Origin: Atriophallophorus winterbourni
Taxonomy: Eukaryota; Platyhelminthes; Trematoda; Plagiorchiida; Microphallidae
Reading direction: 5' to 3'
Length of the DNA stretch: 64,000 nt
Assembly: GCA_013407085.1 (NCBI GenBank)
Contig: JACCGJ010016149.1
Coordinates: 1 to 64,000, forward strand
The position numbers were made by a program, and so were the translations under genes. The notes beneath the pieces are model-generated. The model searched no databases. It saw nothing but the letters and a program-made list of their open reading frames with translations, and had not been told where the DNA came from. Of this stretch, positions 12,248 through 23,689 are shown piece by piece (the first letter of the stretch is position 1; every line of letters starts with the position of its first letter).

Positions 12248-13330
12248 CATTGATGTTTTCAATCGTATTCACATTTAATCGACAAGCGTTCCAATATACT
12301 ATTTGGAAAATTAGGCTCACTATTTCACAGCAAATATTTTATACGAGCTAAGTTTAAGTACAGATACGGTGAATGCCTCAGAACTAAGAACTCAGTAGGT
12401 TTTGTAGTGGGAAGAGCAGTACGCTTAATAATAACCATAGGATGACAGGTATATGAAGTAAATTAACAAAATCTCTCAAAAATCAATAGGGACAGTCACA
12501 CCACATATTTGGCCATATAGTCATCGAGTTTAGGAGCGAAAACCTCAACAGATTCCGAGAGAGTGATTGCTTCGGGCAAGATGTTCCAAGCATTCAAGCA
12601 TTTAAGAATTCAAGGATTTAGTTTTAAAATTTTAATACTTTACAACATCACAGGATTACGGTATGAATAAAAATCTGAAAATGATAATATTATGAAAGTA
12701 ATGAAGAATAATGAAGAATAATGTTATTTTGGAGGGGCATACTTGTAAGTTCGTCTTAAACGCAGCCATGCAAGGAGAGTGCACCACATGTTGGTGTCAA
12801 GAATACAAATAAAAAAATGGCGCCGGCAATCAATATGGCAACTTGTGACGTAGAGTAATAAGGTATTTTCGCGTTTCTGGAATTATCAAAATTTCTCAGA
12901 ATGTTTCGATTGCGGAGTCGCATGAATACTCATGACCTTCCGCTGAAACGTTGTCACGAACACCTGAAGAGCAATTAATCGCGAGAGCATTTGCGGTTTC
13001 TGGCGAGGTCCTTGTGATTTTTTCACCATTCTAGACGGAAAAAGTACCAGGTTTGAATCTATTTATTTTGAACCGCATCACTAGGCGTTCGTGAGTTTGT
13101 CCTATCCGATGGCTTGCTTTCAACTATTATCCTGGGCAAGCTCAACTGGATCTTACGGGTCAGGTTTCTGCTATTAGCTTACCATTGAAAATTTATACCA
13201 TCGGACATTTTGTTGTTAAGACGGTGAGCTTTGAAGAACTAGGTCCTTGACCGTTATAGGTGGCAGACCGCGGTATATTAAAAGCATCCACAAATAGGGA
13301 TTTTTAATATCACGTCCAAGAACTTCCATC
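12248..13330. other. Alternative middle segment (unit C), with CR1 C-terminal relic on minus strand
   Basis: Replaces the PLE/CR1 middle of units A and B. On the minus strand, 12598 to 12494 reads LNAWNILPEAI, then a VFAPKLDDYM block and a stop, matching the extreme C-terminus of CR1-clade RT (WN.LP.....S...FK..LD). The rest, including a G/C-rich gcgccggc site near 12820 and a conserved block at 13080-13250, is unrecognised. Confidence 0.6.
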
Positions 13331-13407
13331 TAGCAATCCAATGGCTTTTCACAGCCACAGTGGGATCATGTACTCTATAGTTGGATGGATGTAAATAAGT
13401 AATTCAG

Positions 13408-13745
13408 TAATTAATTCAGTAATGCGTAGAAGCCTTTTCGGGAGAACCATACAACTATTCCCTTCAGCATTCCTAAGATACCACATGCCCTGTTGAAGAC
13501 TTTCTGGCAATGGCTATTTGGTTTCGGATTATTAGTAATCAAGATACCAATGATCTTTCTTAGTAGTTCTCCATGTAAGGTTTTTATGGTTAAGATTATA
13601 TGTGTGCTCGTATTGCCGGCCAAGTTGCAACGTTTTATATTTACTTTAGTTGAAAGGGATCAGATTATGTTGAGACCAGAGATACTGATAATCCAAATCC
13701 TCTTTCAACATTGAACAATATTCAGTGGATCAGATTTCCTTCATT
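13408..13745 (-). pseudogene. CR1-like RT thumb fragment (unit C)
   Basis: Third copy of the CR1 thumb relic. The open part 13411-13623 ends with the ILGML block and the upstream KC block lies in another frame. It directly follows the segment specific to units C and D, so it belongs to the part of the unit shared by all four copies. Confidence 0.7.
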
Positions 13746-13984
13746 ATTTTTATGGCATTAGCAAAACGTACCATCTTGCATGGTAATACTTGGGAAACAT
13801 CATGTATAACGAGAAAAATATAAGCCAGGGCGCTAAAACTTTATGGAGGCCGCTGGTGACATTGATTGTTTTTGACATACAGCCCTCAATGCAGTGTAGC
13901 ACATGCTGTTATGTGAGATAATCTCACAACAGTAACCAAAATCATGCTAATGAAAAGTGTATACGCTAATTGAGTGAATGTTTG

Positions 13985-14160
13985 TGAGAGTGCAGATTAC
14001 GAGTCTTGGACAAATTGTCTAGGAAAGTTTACAGTTGGTAGAATAAATAAAATAAGAAAACGCCTTTTGAAACTATGCACATATTTCAAAATTTCCGTCC
14101 GTAACATAAATTTCTAGCAAAGCCACTGCATAAAGTCTCTTGAAACATCTTCGTTTCATA
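13985..14160 (+). pseudogene. RTE endonuclease scrap (unit C)
   Basis: Same relic as 3355-3545, including the gcagattacgagtcttgg anchor. No open frame. Confidence 0.6.
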
Positions 14161-14924
14161 ACATTGATCGTACCTTACAACACATTTCTTTGGTCATCCA
14201 TATGCGCCTGGTGTGCTTGACCAAGAATCATTTTGTGATTGTGTCTGAACAACGTAGTTAGTTGTACGATCCCTATATAACAGTTGGCATGCAAGTATAA
14301 CCTTGTTGATCGTCCACGTTTAGCTTATTTCGTGGCTCAGTGTCCAGGATAATTTAAACAATTATGCAGATATCTTGTTACTCATTAGTAAACGTATGTT
14401 TGATATATTGAATTCCTGAAATTTATAAAACGTTATCAGCGCAAAATGTTCTGTCAGCTTGAGCATTGATAAAATAATCACATCATTAAAAACGCTTTTC
14501 GGTGTCAAGCTTGTAAACGGTCGAGGCTGGAAAACATCGGAGAATACTTTATCAATCAGAGAGAGTGATAGCGAGGCGACACATTTTGATGATCTACTGA
14601 ACAAACAACTTCGTTCAATACTTTTTAAATGTAACTCACCGAAATTGAGAAACAATGTTTGATTACGTAAGAAAAACATGTAAGCGGTTCCTTGTGCTGG
14701 GTGAATATGAAAAGCGTATAATCTTACAGGTTACAAAACTCATACATTTTTCATACTTCCGGGCAATAAAAGGGTTGAATGAGGTACATTAGAGAAATAT
14801 CAAAGTATCTGGGTTTGTAAAAATCATAAAAATAGTATCCTTGCGCCTGTAACCAAGCATGCTATACACTCGGCTAACTCTGGGAATTTTATTGCGATTC
14901 CCAACTTAATGTTTGCTGAAGTTA

Positions 14925-15545
14925 CTCTGCACATTAAAACACTCAGCCGTGACTACACCGCGCAAGCTGGGACACCATGGTTGACTAAAACATATCTCCA
15001 CTCGATAGGACGTACCGTTAGGCAACCAAATCCAGAATGCGCAGCTTTTGGGATACGCAACGTTTAATCATAGAACGCTTCGTATGGCCTGGAATAAAAT
15101 AGTGAGTAGGGGATGTTGCCAGAGCCTGGGTCTCTTGTCAAAAATCCAGAGTTCAACGCCACATACGGAGCACAATTGGAACATACGACGACAATTGCAC
15201 GCGTTTCAGCCATGTTCCTATCGACGTCGTCTGGCCGCTGCCAAACTCGAAAGCCCAGCGATGCCTCCTGACGTATGTAGATCGATACACGCATTAGTCG
15301 GTAGCTGTACCCATCCAGGACATCAATTCAGAAACGATAGCGAAAATTATTCGTCGCACACTGGATTGATAATTACGACACACCAGAAATTGTGACGACA
15401 GACCGCGTTTGCAATTCGAATAGAAGCTCATCCATGACCTCACAAGGCTGCTCGGAACAAAGCGAATCCGGACGACAGCTTATCACCTCGCAGCAAACGG
15501 GATGATTGAACGGATGCCCAGACGGTTAAAGACATCCTGATGGCT
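14925..15545 (+). pseudogene. Gypsy integrase relic (unit C)
   Basis: Third copy. Zinc-binding, first Asp and Glu-helix DNA are recognisable by alignment to A and B, but no single frame covers them; the 115-codon open stretch at 15048-15395 is largely out of frame with the integrase reading. Confidence 0.7.
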
Positions 15546-16867
15546 TAATTAGACCCAAGCAACTAGACTGAACACCTATCGCTGGTTCTACTGAGCTGTG
15601 TTGCAGACCAGTATATCTACACATTCATCATTGTGCACGTCGACTTATTCAACCTTTCGCCAACACACGATTCGAAAGTCAATCAGCATCACATGTACAA
15701 ATATCGAAACTCCAAACTGATTTTGAAAACATGCAGGTTGCACAGCTATGAATGATATGACATTCAACCTACGTAAAAGCAAGTTGCTGCGCCTTGCCGC
15801 AAGAACTTGCAATCAGAGTAGTGAGCCGTTCTTGTTGTCTGCCCCGAGACTCACTGTTTTGGTGATTCCATCGTTTCAGTGAAGAAGCTCACACAGGAAT
15901 CGCTACCTCCCTTTGTATCAAAAAGAAGAAGACAAAAGAATTTTCACTGTCATATGTTTATCATTATGGAATCTGATTTCGTTTGGGAATTAGCTATTGT
16001 GAGAGTTAGTGTTGTTTTTATAGTACCGGGAGGATAAAAGGCTACATACAAGGATAAGTGTTTGGGACACAGGTATGGCCAGGGTTAGTGTTCATGAATA
16101 ACGAATGCAAAATTATGTAGCATGGCTACTTTTGAAAGTTAAATCGCAGATATGTAGAAGGGTTTATACGCGTCTGTACAAAATTGCGATTATTTCTTAT
16201 CAATAAATCCTTTGACCATAAAGGATATCAATGTGCATTGTGGCGTAAATATTGATCATAATATCATTATTGCTCGCTGGCGAGAACTCCCGTCTACACA
16301 ATCACTTATGAGTTCCCAAAGGTTTTCACAAAGTTTTATTGAAATTTTTCACCGGCGACGCTAATAAATTTCTGGTGCTGAACGCATTAAAGTGCGTAAA
16401 CGGAGATCGATACGAATTTTTCAAGTGAACGTGTGAGAAACTGTGGTTCATTCAATAGCGAGGTGCAAATCTGCACGCAATAAGGTTGTGATTGCAAAAA
16501 CCATTGTTCTCGTTGTTTTTGTGCAAAATGCTAGCTAAACTGGAATTTTATTGTGCGGCAAGATGGTGAATAACATTCCAATACAAAAGGTCAGCATCAC
16601 GCGATACGTGCGGAAATAAGTGTGATTGCTTTGTGTAACTCTTTGGCTTCTCACATAGATATTAGGCTGGTTCTATTTTCGCAATGGAACAAGAGTAAAG
16701 AATAATATCCTGTGTGAGTAGCTGTTCAGAAAAATCATTCTTATTAGTAATTAAACAGCAAATGTTTGTAGAACAAGAACTAGACACGAAACAATTATTT
16801 TACCGGCATTTGAGTTTAGTTTATGGTACATTACCATTACTCACGTGAATTTACCAATTCTCATTGA

Positions 16868-17935
16868 TGTTTTAAATCGTATTCACATTTAATCGACAAG
16901 CGTTCCAATTCACTATTTGGAAAATTAGGCTCACTTTTTCACAGCAAATATTTTACACGAGCTAATTTTAAGTACATATACGGTGAATGCCTCAGAACTA
17001 AGAACTCAGTAGGTTTTGTAGTGGGAAGAGCAGTACGCTTGATAATAACCATAGGATGACAGGTATATGAAGTAAATTAACAAAATCTCTCAAAAATCAA
17101 TAGGGACAGTCACACCACATATTTGGCCATATAGTCATCGAGTTTAGGAGCGAAAACCTCAACAGATTCCGAGAGAGTGATTGCTTCGGGCAAGATGTTC
17201 CAAGCATTCAAGCATTTAAGAATTCAAGGATTTAGTTTTAAAATTTTAATACTTTACAACATCACAGGATTACGGTATGAATAAAAATCTGAAAATGATA
17301 ATATTATGAAAGTAATGAAGAATAATGTTATTTTGGAGGGGCATACTTGTAAGTTCGTCTTAAACGCAGCCATGCAAGGAGAGTGCACCACATGTTGGTG
17401 TCAGGAATACAAATAAAAAATGGCGCCGGCAATCAATATGGCAACTTGTGACGTAGAGTAATAAGTTATTTTCGCGTTTCTAGAATTATCAAAATTTCTC
17501 AGAATGTTTCGATTGCGGAGTCGCATGAATACTCATGACCTTCCGCTGAAACGTTGTCACGAACACCTGAAGAGCAATTAATCGCGAGAGCATTTGCGGT
17601 TTCTGGCGAGGTCTTAGTGATTTTTTCACCATTCTAGACGGAAAAATACCAGGTTTGGATCTATATAGTTTGAACCGCATCACTAGGCGTTCGTGGGTTT
17701 GTCCTATCCGATGGCTTGCTTCCAACTATTATCCTGGGCAAGCTCAACTGGATCTTATGGGTCGGGTTTCTGCTATTAGCTTACCATTGAAAATTTATAC
17801 CATCGGACATTTTGTTGTTAAGACGGTGAGCTTTGAAAAAATAGGTCCTTGACCGTTATAGGTGGCAGACTGCGGTATATTAAAAGCATCCACAAATAGG
17901 GATTTTTAATATCACGTCCAGGAACTTCCATCTAG
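16868..17935. other. Alternative middle segment (unit D), with CR1 C-terminal relic on minus strand
   Basis: Near-identical to 12248-13330. The CR1 C-terminal relic lies at 17213 to 17110 on the minus strand with the same LNAWNILPEAI text. A 78-codon minus frame (17489-17725) is open here but broken in unit C, so I do not treat it as a gene. Confidence 0.6.
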
Positions 17936-18009
17936 CAATCCAATGGCTTTTCACAGCCACAGTGGGATCATGTACTCTATCGTTGGATGGATGTAAATAA
18001 GTAATTCAG

Positions 18010-18330
18010 TAATTAATTCAGTAATGCGTGGAAGCCTTTTTGGGAGAACCATCCCACTATTCTCCTCAGCATTCCCAAGATATCACATGCCCTGTTGAAG
18101 ACTTTATGACAATGGCTATTTGGTTTCAGAGTATTAGTAATCCAGTTACCAATTATCTTTCTTAGTAGTTCTTCAAGTGCGGTTTGTATGTTTAAGTTTA
18201 TATGTGTGCTCGTATTGCCGGCCAAGTTGCAACATTTTACATTTACGTTTGTTGAAAGCCATCAGATCTATTTGATACCAGAGATACTGAGCATCCAACT
18301 GCTTTTTCAGCATTGAACAATATTCAGTGG
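18010..18330 (-). pseudogene. CR1-like RT thumb fragment (unit D)
   Basis: Fourth copy of the CR1 thumb relic, with HCHKVFNRACDILGML visible in the frame 18013-18225. More substitutions than in B or C. Non-functional. Confidence 0.68.
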
Positions 18331-18559
18331 ATCACATTTCTTTCATTATTTTCATGGCATCAGCAAAACTCGAGAATTTTCATGTATATCAAGATAATTA
18401 TAGGCCAGGGCACTGAAACTTGATGGAGGCCGCTAGTGACATTGATGGTTTTTGACATACAGCCCTCAATGCAGTCTCGCGCATGCTGTTATGTGAGATA
18501 ATCTCACAACAGTCACCAAAACCATGCTAATGAAAAGTGTATAGACTAATTGAGCGAAT

Positions 18560-18740
18560 GTTTGTGAGAGTGCAGATTACGAGTCTTGGAAAATTGTCTA
18601 CCAAGGTTTACAGTTGGTAGAATAAATGAAATATGAAAACACCTTTTTAAAAGATGCACATAGTTCCAAATTTCCGTCTGTAACATAATTTTCTAGCAAA
18701 GCCACTGTATAAAGTCTCTTAAAACATCCTCGTTTCATAA
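18560..18740 (+). pseudogene. RTE endonuclease scrap (unit D)
   Basis: Fourth copy of the endonuclease scrap, with extra small deletions around 18590 and 18640. No open frame. Confidence 0.58.
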
Positions 18741-19433
18741 CATTGATCGTCCACGTTTAGCTTATTTCGTGGCACCGTGTCCAGGATAAGTTAAACAATT
18801 ATGTTACTCATGAGTAAACGTACGTTTGAAATATTAAATTCCTGAAATTTATTAAACGTTATGCGTGCAAATGCTTGAGGATAAGGAAAAAATAATCATA
18901 CCATTAGGAACGCTTTTCGCTGTTAACCTTTTAAACGCTCGAGGCTAGAAAACATCGGAGTATATTTTGTCAATCAGAGAGAGAGATAGCGAGGCGACAC
19001 ATTTTGATGATCTAATGAACAAACAACTTCGTTCAATTCTTTTTAAATGTAACTCACCGAAATTGAGAAGCAACGTTTGATTACGTAAGAAAAACATGTA
19101 AGCGGTTCCTTGTGCTAGGTGAATATGAAAAGCGCATGATGTTAATGGTTAGAAAACGCATCCATTTTCATACATCCGGGGCAATAAAAGGGTTGAATGA
19201 AGTACATTAGAGAAATATCAATGTATCTGGGTATGTAGAAATCAGAAAATAGTATGCTTGCGCCTTTAATCAAACATGCTACATACTCGGCTAACTCTGA
19301 CGAATTTTAATACGATTCCCACCTTAATGTTTGCTGAAGATACTCTGCACATTCAGACACTCAGTCGTGACTATACCGCGCAAGCTGGGACACCATGGTT
19401 GAATTAAAACATATCTCCACTCGATAGGCAACC

Positions 19434-19639
19434 AAAATGTTTACCGGATTGCATAAACCGACTTGACTTACTCCGACTGCGTAATCTCGAGCGTACGTGC
19501 ATACAAGGTGTTGGCCTATTCCTGATATACCGAATAATCCATAGGACCTCTCCGACACCTATTCAAATTTAGTTCCATCACCCGACGCGCAATCACAATC
19601 TGACACTTCACATAACACATTCTTCATTAAGTTGCCGAG
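19434..19639. other. Unrecognised left part of the unit D interruption
   Basis: Not homologous to units A-C. It adjoins the RTE fragment and may be its decayed continuation. Confidence 0.4.
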
Positions 19640-20345
19640 AGAACGTCTAATTCAATTTTAATGATCTAAAACGGAACCGCTAAAATGGGCTGAGTCCTTC
19701 ATGCCTGAGTGGAACTTAATAACGCGTTTTGGCATTCTTTGGGGGACAGCCTGTCAGATCAGGCATTTTGAAAAGACCCTGCCTGCTGACGTAGTCGAAT
19801 GCCTTCGTTAAATCAGAAGCTGTTTCTGACACTTTCCTTGAAGTTGTCTCACGGAGAATATCGTGTCAACGGTTGTTCTTTCCCTGCGGAAGCCACATTG
19901 AGATTCGAAGTAAAGTTTATCAGCTAAAAATTGTAGTCTGATCTGTAATACTTTAACAAACAATTTGGCTACAACATTCAGAAGGGAGATTTCACTGTAA
20001 TTGTTGAAGTCGCCTCTATCACCCTTATTCTTACATAACATACTGAACCTAGTGTCTCGCAATGATCCTGCAAGCACTGAAAAAGCAAACGGTGAAATGT
20101 TTGTAATAATGCAGCTTTACAGCATTTGAAGAGCTCGGGTGGAATTTCGTCGTCACCAGGGGCCTTCTCATTCGCTAAGCGGTCGTTTGCCATATTGAGC
20201 TTATCAATATTAGGGGGAGTATCTAGATGTTCAAAAGTCGGCAACCGTACCGTCGCTAGAGTAGAGAGGTGAGAAATGCACTGTTCATCTCTCGATCCAC
20301 TGAGTTTTCTCGAAAATCGGGTTACCAGATGCAGACTTAATGGGA
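19640..20345 (-). pseudogene. RTE-clade RT fragment (family RTE-3)
   Basis: Minus-strand frames give ANEKAPGDDEIPPELFK (RT entry block), then NKGDRGDFNNYSEISLLN and ESQCGFRRERTTVDTIF, the standard RTE fingers blocks (KGD..DC.NYRGISLL; ESQCGFR..R.T.D.IF). Broken text farther on includes KAFDYVSRQGLF, equivalent to RT motif A with its first catalytic Asp region. Two or more frameshifts separate these. The YADD region is missing. Likely the same family as the endonuclease fragment at 36532-37505. Confidence 0.75.
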
Positions 20346-20660
20346 TCCGTTTTAAGTTTGTTTGGACCAATAGCTATCTTGATCCCATCATACATTCCGT
20401 GAAAATTTACAGTATCCGCAGCTTTGGGGATACTAAGGCTAATATCAGGCAACGTCTAATTGCAGAGCGCTTCGTATGGCTAGGAATCATCATGGAAGTG
20501 CGGGAGATGGACAGAGCCTGGCTCTCTTGTCAAAAAGCCAAAGTCAAACGCCACATACGGAGCCCAATTGGAACATATGACCACAACTGCACGCGTTTCA
20601 GTCATGTTTATATTGACATCGTCAGACCGCTGCCAAACTCAAAAGACCAGCGATCTTCTT

Positions 20661-20985
20661 GGAGTGCTCGCTTAACCTTGTATGTTGTCAAGTGGAGTGC
20701 GGATGAAAACCTTTTAATGTTTGGCAGTGAAAGCCGCAAGGAAGCTGTCGTGCTGATGTCGCTCTACTCGTTCACAAACCTTGATTGAACGCGTTCCATT
20801 CGAGCTGTTGACATCTCATTCCAGTTTGTCTGTGCTTTATCTTCCATAAAATCCGTAGCTATTTGAGCCCCACCTTTTCCTACCTTTTAGAATTTTACTT
20901 TTTCATGGTTGTATGGTTGATAAGCATTCGGTCCATGCTGTCTCTCATAATGATAAAAGAAATAACCAGGCGTGGAACTATGAAA
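20661..20985 (+). mobile_element. RTE 3'-end relic
   Basis: The block ending in attttactttttcatggttg and aagcattcggtccatgctg recurs at 21700-21815 (plus), 32800-33060 (plus), and in reverse at 33815-33880 and 35190-35290. Several copies end in a (GAT)n or (ATG)n run, as expected for the 3' tail of an RTE-clade element. No coding content. Confidence 0.6.
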
Positions 20986-21184
20986 AGCACAAAATGGCAC
21001 ATGGGATAGATAGTGTCAGGTTGCCCAAGTAAGTGCTATTATATTACGGTAATTGCGATTGACATTGTGAGGATTTGGGACAACTATGAGATTATATTAC
21101 TCTTTTTAAATGTTCAAAAATCAATTTATGAATGACCCATCCAACTGTCAAGATCATTATTGGTCAAGCACGCGAGGGGCTTAT

Positions 21185-21290
21185 AAACTACCAATATATT
21201 CTTGTGCTCATATCCCCATCTCTTACACTCCACTACCGGTTTTTGGCTGTTTACCTCATCAGGTGGTGACAGTAAGATGAGGTTCAGTGA
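21185..21290 (-). other. Hammerhead-ribozyme-like relic
   Basis: On the minus strand: ccac, then ctgatga, then a GGT..GCC mini-hairpin, then aaaa, then accggt, then a and gtgg. This is the order of a minimal type I hammerhead: stem I strand, CUGAUGA core, stem II, GAAA core, short stem III, cleavage site, closing stem I strand (ccac pairs with gtgg). The second core box reads AAAA instead of GAAA, which would remove the catalytic G12, so this copy should be inactive. Minimal hammerheads with very short stem III are known from Penelope-like elements. The match could still be chance. Confidence 0.4.
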
Positions 21291-21699
21291 GCCTTAAAAT
21301 CACACTCGAATGTACGAAGATTTAGGAAGATAACGCTGTGAGGATATATTGATACCATTCCTTAAAACGTTCAGAAGTTTGTTTAACAAATAAACATTTT
21401 GCATGATAGGTGTTAATTTTGTTATTATAAGTTTATCACCGGGGAAGTGCAACAACTTACCGTTGGGGATCGAAGGATTAGCGGGTCCGCTCATGAATTC
21501 TTCCAGAGACAAACTATCTGAATTAAACGCACATGTCAGACTGGGTAAAATTAGATGTGACAGCAAATTGAACACATCCGTGAGAGTCAAACTTGGTTCC
21601 CGTCAAAAGCAAGAGCACAAGAATCAACCGGATGATCTTCGACAATGCGTTGGTGCTTGACTAAACAAACGAAATAGAAAATAGTCGACGATGCCAAGC
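21291..21699. other. Unrecognised segment
   Basis: A 96-codon minus frame (21300-21590) and an overlapping 85-codon plus frame are open, but neither shows a known domain. No supported gene. Confidence 0.4.
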
Positions 21700-21815
21700 A
21701 ACTCACCTTTCCCCCTCTTTTAGGATTTTACTTTATCATGGTTCTGTGGCAGCTTAGCATTCGGTGCATGCTACTTGTGCACTGCTGTCTGTGATGACGA
21801 TGATGACAGTTAACA
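21700..21815 (+). mobile_element. RTE 3' end with (GAT)n tail
   Basis: Contains gattttactttatcatgg and agcattcggtgcatgc followed by gatgacgatgatgac, the same 3' end as at 20861-20960. It ends where a minus-strand RTE scrap begins. Confidence 0.6.
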
Positions 21816-22060
21816 ACCAAGTGTTCAATTGTCGTTTATAGTCGAGGACGAGTTTCATAAGGACTAAGCCTGTCTTATGATGATGCGGCCAAACCATTGC
21901 ATCTTTCTCCCGTGAGTATAAACGATAGCGTAGTTGCTTCCATACATTGCGTAACAAATGTACTACTGATGACATCGCATCTGAAGAACAACATTGGATA
22001 CTTGATCGGTATCTCGGACTTACAATTGTGTATCTTGTGACTTGAGCTGCCACATGTTAC
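21816..22060 (-). pseudogene. RTE ORF2 C-terminal scrap
   Basis: The minus strand reads VRDTDQVSNVV-like text and MQWFGRII, matching IRYTDRVSNAA and LQWFGHVLR of the RTE copies at 30541-31040 and 48718-49365. Heavily frameshifted. Confidence 0.6.
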
Positions 22061-22864
22061 CCGTGAAACACTACAAGACGAATCTCTCCCTACTAACCAC
22101 TTTTTATTTTTGTGACTTTAAAAGACGTATAATCAACCCTTGACTTTGCTTCATCTTCCGTTTGAATATTGAGTAGCATTCTTAAACCAAGTCACTAGAA
22201 AACGGTCAACTTTCTAAACATTATTATTGAAAAGATAAATTAAATCCTGACGTATAGCCTTCGCCTTCAAACCTTTCATCTCAAGGCTGACTTTTGGATC
22301 GAAACTACTGATTGAGTAAATAAGCGTATGTTGCATTTGGGCATTTTAACCAAGAACGACAATGTCAACAATTTATTCCATCCAGTATTTCGTCAAAACT
22401 TGCAATCGTTGGTAGTCCGCTAATGCCTGCTCCATGATTCAGTCGAAGACATAATTGAGCACAACTGGTGATAACGAGCGTCTTTGTTTGATCCTTGTGT
22501 GCAAATTCATTCCTATAGAAAGGAACCCGAGTCTTGGTACAGTGGGAATTCTCTTTAGCCAGGCTCATGCGTTTTGCGGGGCCCAATCCGATTATATGAT
22601 ATCACATAGGCAGCCGCACTTCACATAGTCAGATGCAGCGTGGAATCGTAAAGACTCACTGTCGTTAACCGCCGAGACCATGCTTCAGAATCCTTCACAG
22701 CATGAATAGTTGGTTTACGCATTCGATGACTTTTGTACGCCTACGACGCTCAATGTAAAACTATTTTGACAGCAACATCGCTCACCGCTTTCTTGTTTAT
22801 TCCGTTTGGCACACAGATTTATATTTGTGACTACTCATTAGTAACATGTTCCAAGGTTGCGGAT
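22061..22864. other. Unrecognised ~800 bp
   Basis: No RT, endonuclease, integrase or RNA signature found on either strand. The 73-codon minus frame at 22365-22586 matches nothing I know. Confidence 0.4.
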
Positions 22865-23640
22865 AGGCTCACAATTCCAAAATGCTCCAATGGCACGCGT
22901 CTCATATAGCCTCTGACAACCAAGTCCAGCTCCTTGCCTGCACGTGTGGTCCTGTGTGACCCGGCGAAACTGCTTCTACTGACAGGAGAAAGGGAGAAGG
23001 CGACTGACTAGCGCCTAAAGTCTAGCATGCTTCGAGCAGGTGGAGCTCGTAAGTCATGAAGGCGGTTCACCTAGGGGAAGGAAAACTCTTATCTGAAACC
23101 TCTGCCTTGTGGCTACATCCAATCATGGTAAAAATTCAGGAGTCAACCTCGAGGACCAATCCGGAGTCTCGTTAGGCAGATCGAAGTTTATTCAACTTCA
23201 TCCTGCCAGCTCCTGCGACGGCATCGTTGTCCAAACGTATCAGCCTAGTTGTTCCTTTGGTTCCAGTGGTGCCGTGGAGAGGGAGCACTTGCTGCATGGG
23301 CAATAGCTAGTTCTCCTTATTGAACAGCCCTGGCGTACATTACAACGCACCAATGGAGAGGACACTCCATTCCACTTCTAAGGAAAATAACACGGGAAAC
23401 AGCAGATACGGGTAAAAGCTATGGCTTGACTGGCGTAGAGCTAAGTGCCTGGGGCTGCTTTCGACGGTGGGAGAGAATTTCAGGTCTCATTGAACGGCTA
23501 CCGCCCGCATCAAGCTGGGCAGCCCCCAGTCAATAAGCTGCAAAACTTGAACATTCACGCGTTTGTGATGTACATCCATGGTCGACATCGACCGAAGGAG
23601 GCCAACAACAATTCTTATAGTTCTTGGGCGCGTTAGCGTT
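22865..23640 (+). mobile_element. RTE-1-type 5' UTR, plus strand
   Basis: The stretch with cgtctcatatagcctctgac, gcttctactgacaggagaaa and gaggcgccagtcac-like text is the reverse complement of the 5' region of RTE-1 (28070-28460) and is repeated again at 49366-49760. It marks the 5' end of a plus-strand RTE copy whose ORF2 is decayed downstream. From 23300 on, homology fades. Confidence 0.7.
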
Positions 23641-23689
23641 TAAAATAGCCTGCCAGTCAACTTTCCGACGGTTAATGATGCCCGACAGG

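Larger units (their letters stand above)
11635..16231. repeat. Tandem composite repeat, unit C (4597 bp)
   Basis: Shares both ends with A and B but lacks the ~230 bp that occupies 57-290 in A. In place of the PLE/CR1 middle of A (about 845-2697) it has a different ~1.08 kb segment (12248-13330). The right half (CR1 thumb, RTE endonuclease scrap, Gypsy integrase) is collinear with A and B. Confidence 0.88.
16232..20660. repeat. Tandem composite repeat, unit D (interrupted, right-truncated)
   Basis: Structurally a sister of unit C: same short left end and same alternative middle segment (16868-17935). Homology stops at about 19433 inside the integrase relic and resumes near 20425, leaving a ~1 kb interruption that contains a minus-strand RTE RT fragment. 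After about 20660 the unit is lost and RTE 3'-end sequence follows, so this is the right edge of the array. Confidence 0.8.
19345..20660 (+). pseudogene. Gypsy integrase relic (unit D, split)
   Basis: The left part ends at about 19433. The right part restarts near 20425 and reads QRLIAERFVWLGI, then SCQKAKVKRHIRSPIGTYD and DIVRPLP, the best preserved zinc-binding to first-Asp stretch of the four copies. The ~1 kb between them contains an RTE RT fragment in the opposite orientation. Truncated after about 20660. Confidence 0.7.

Noticed and set aside
14362..14679. 105-codon minus frame in unit C
   Set aside because: Only parts are open in A and absent in B and D; no recognisable domain.
1..20660. 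Tandem array as rDNA or a histone cluster
   Set aside because: Contents are retroelement relics; no rRNA or histone sequence seen.
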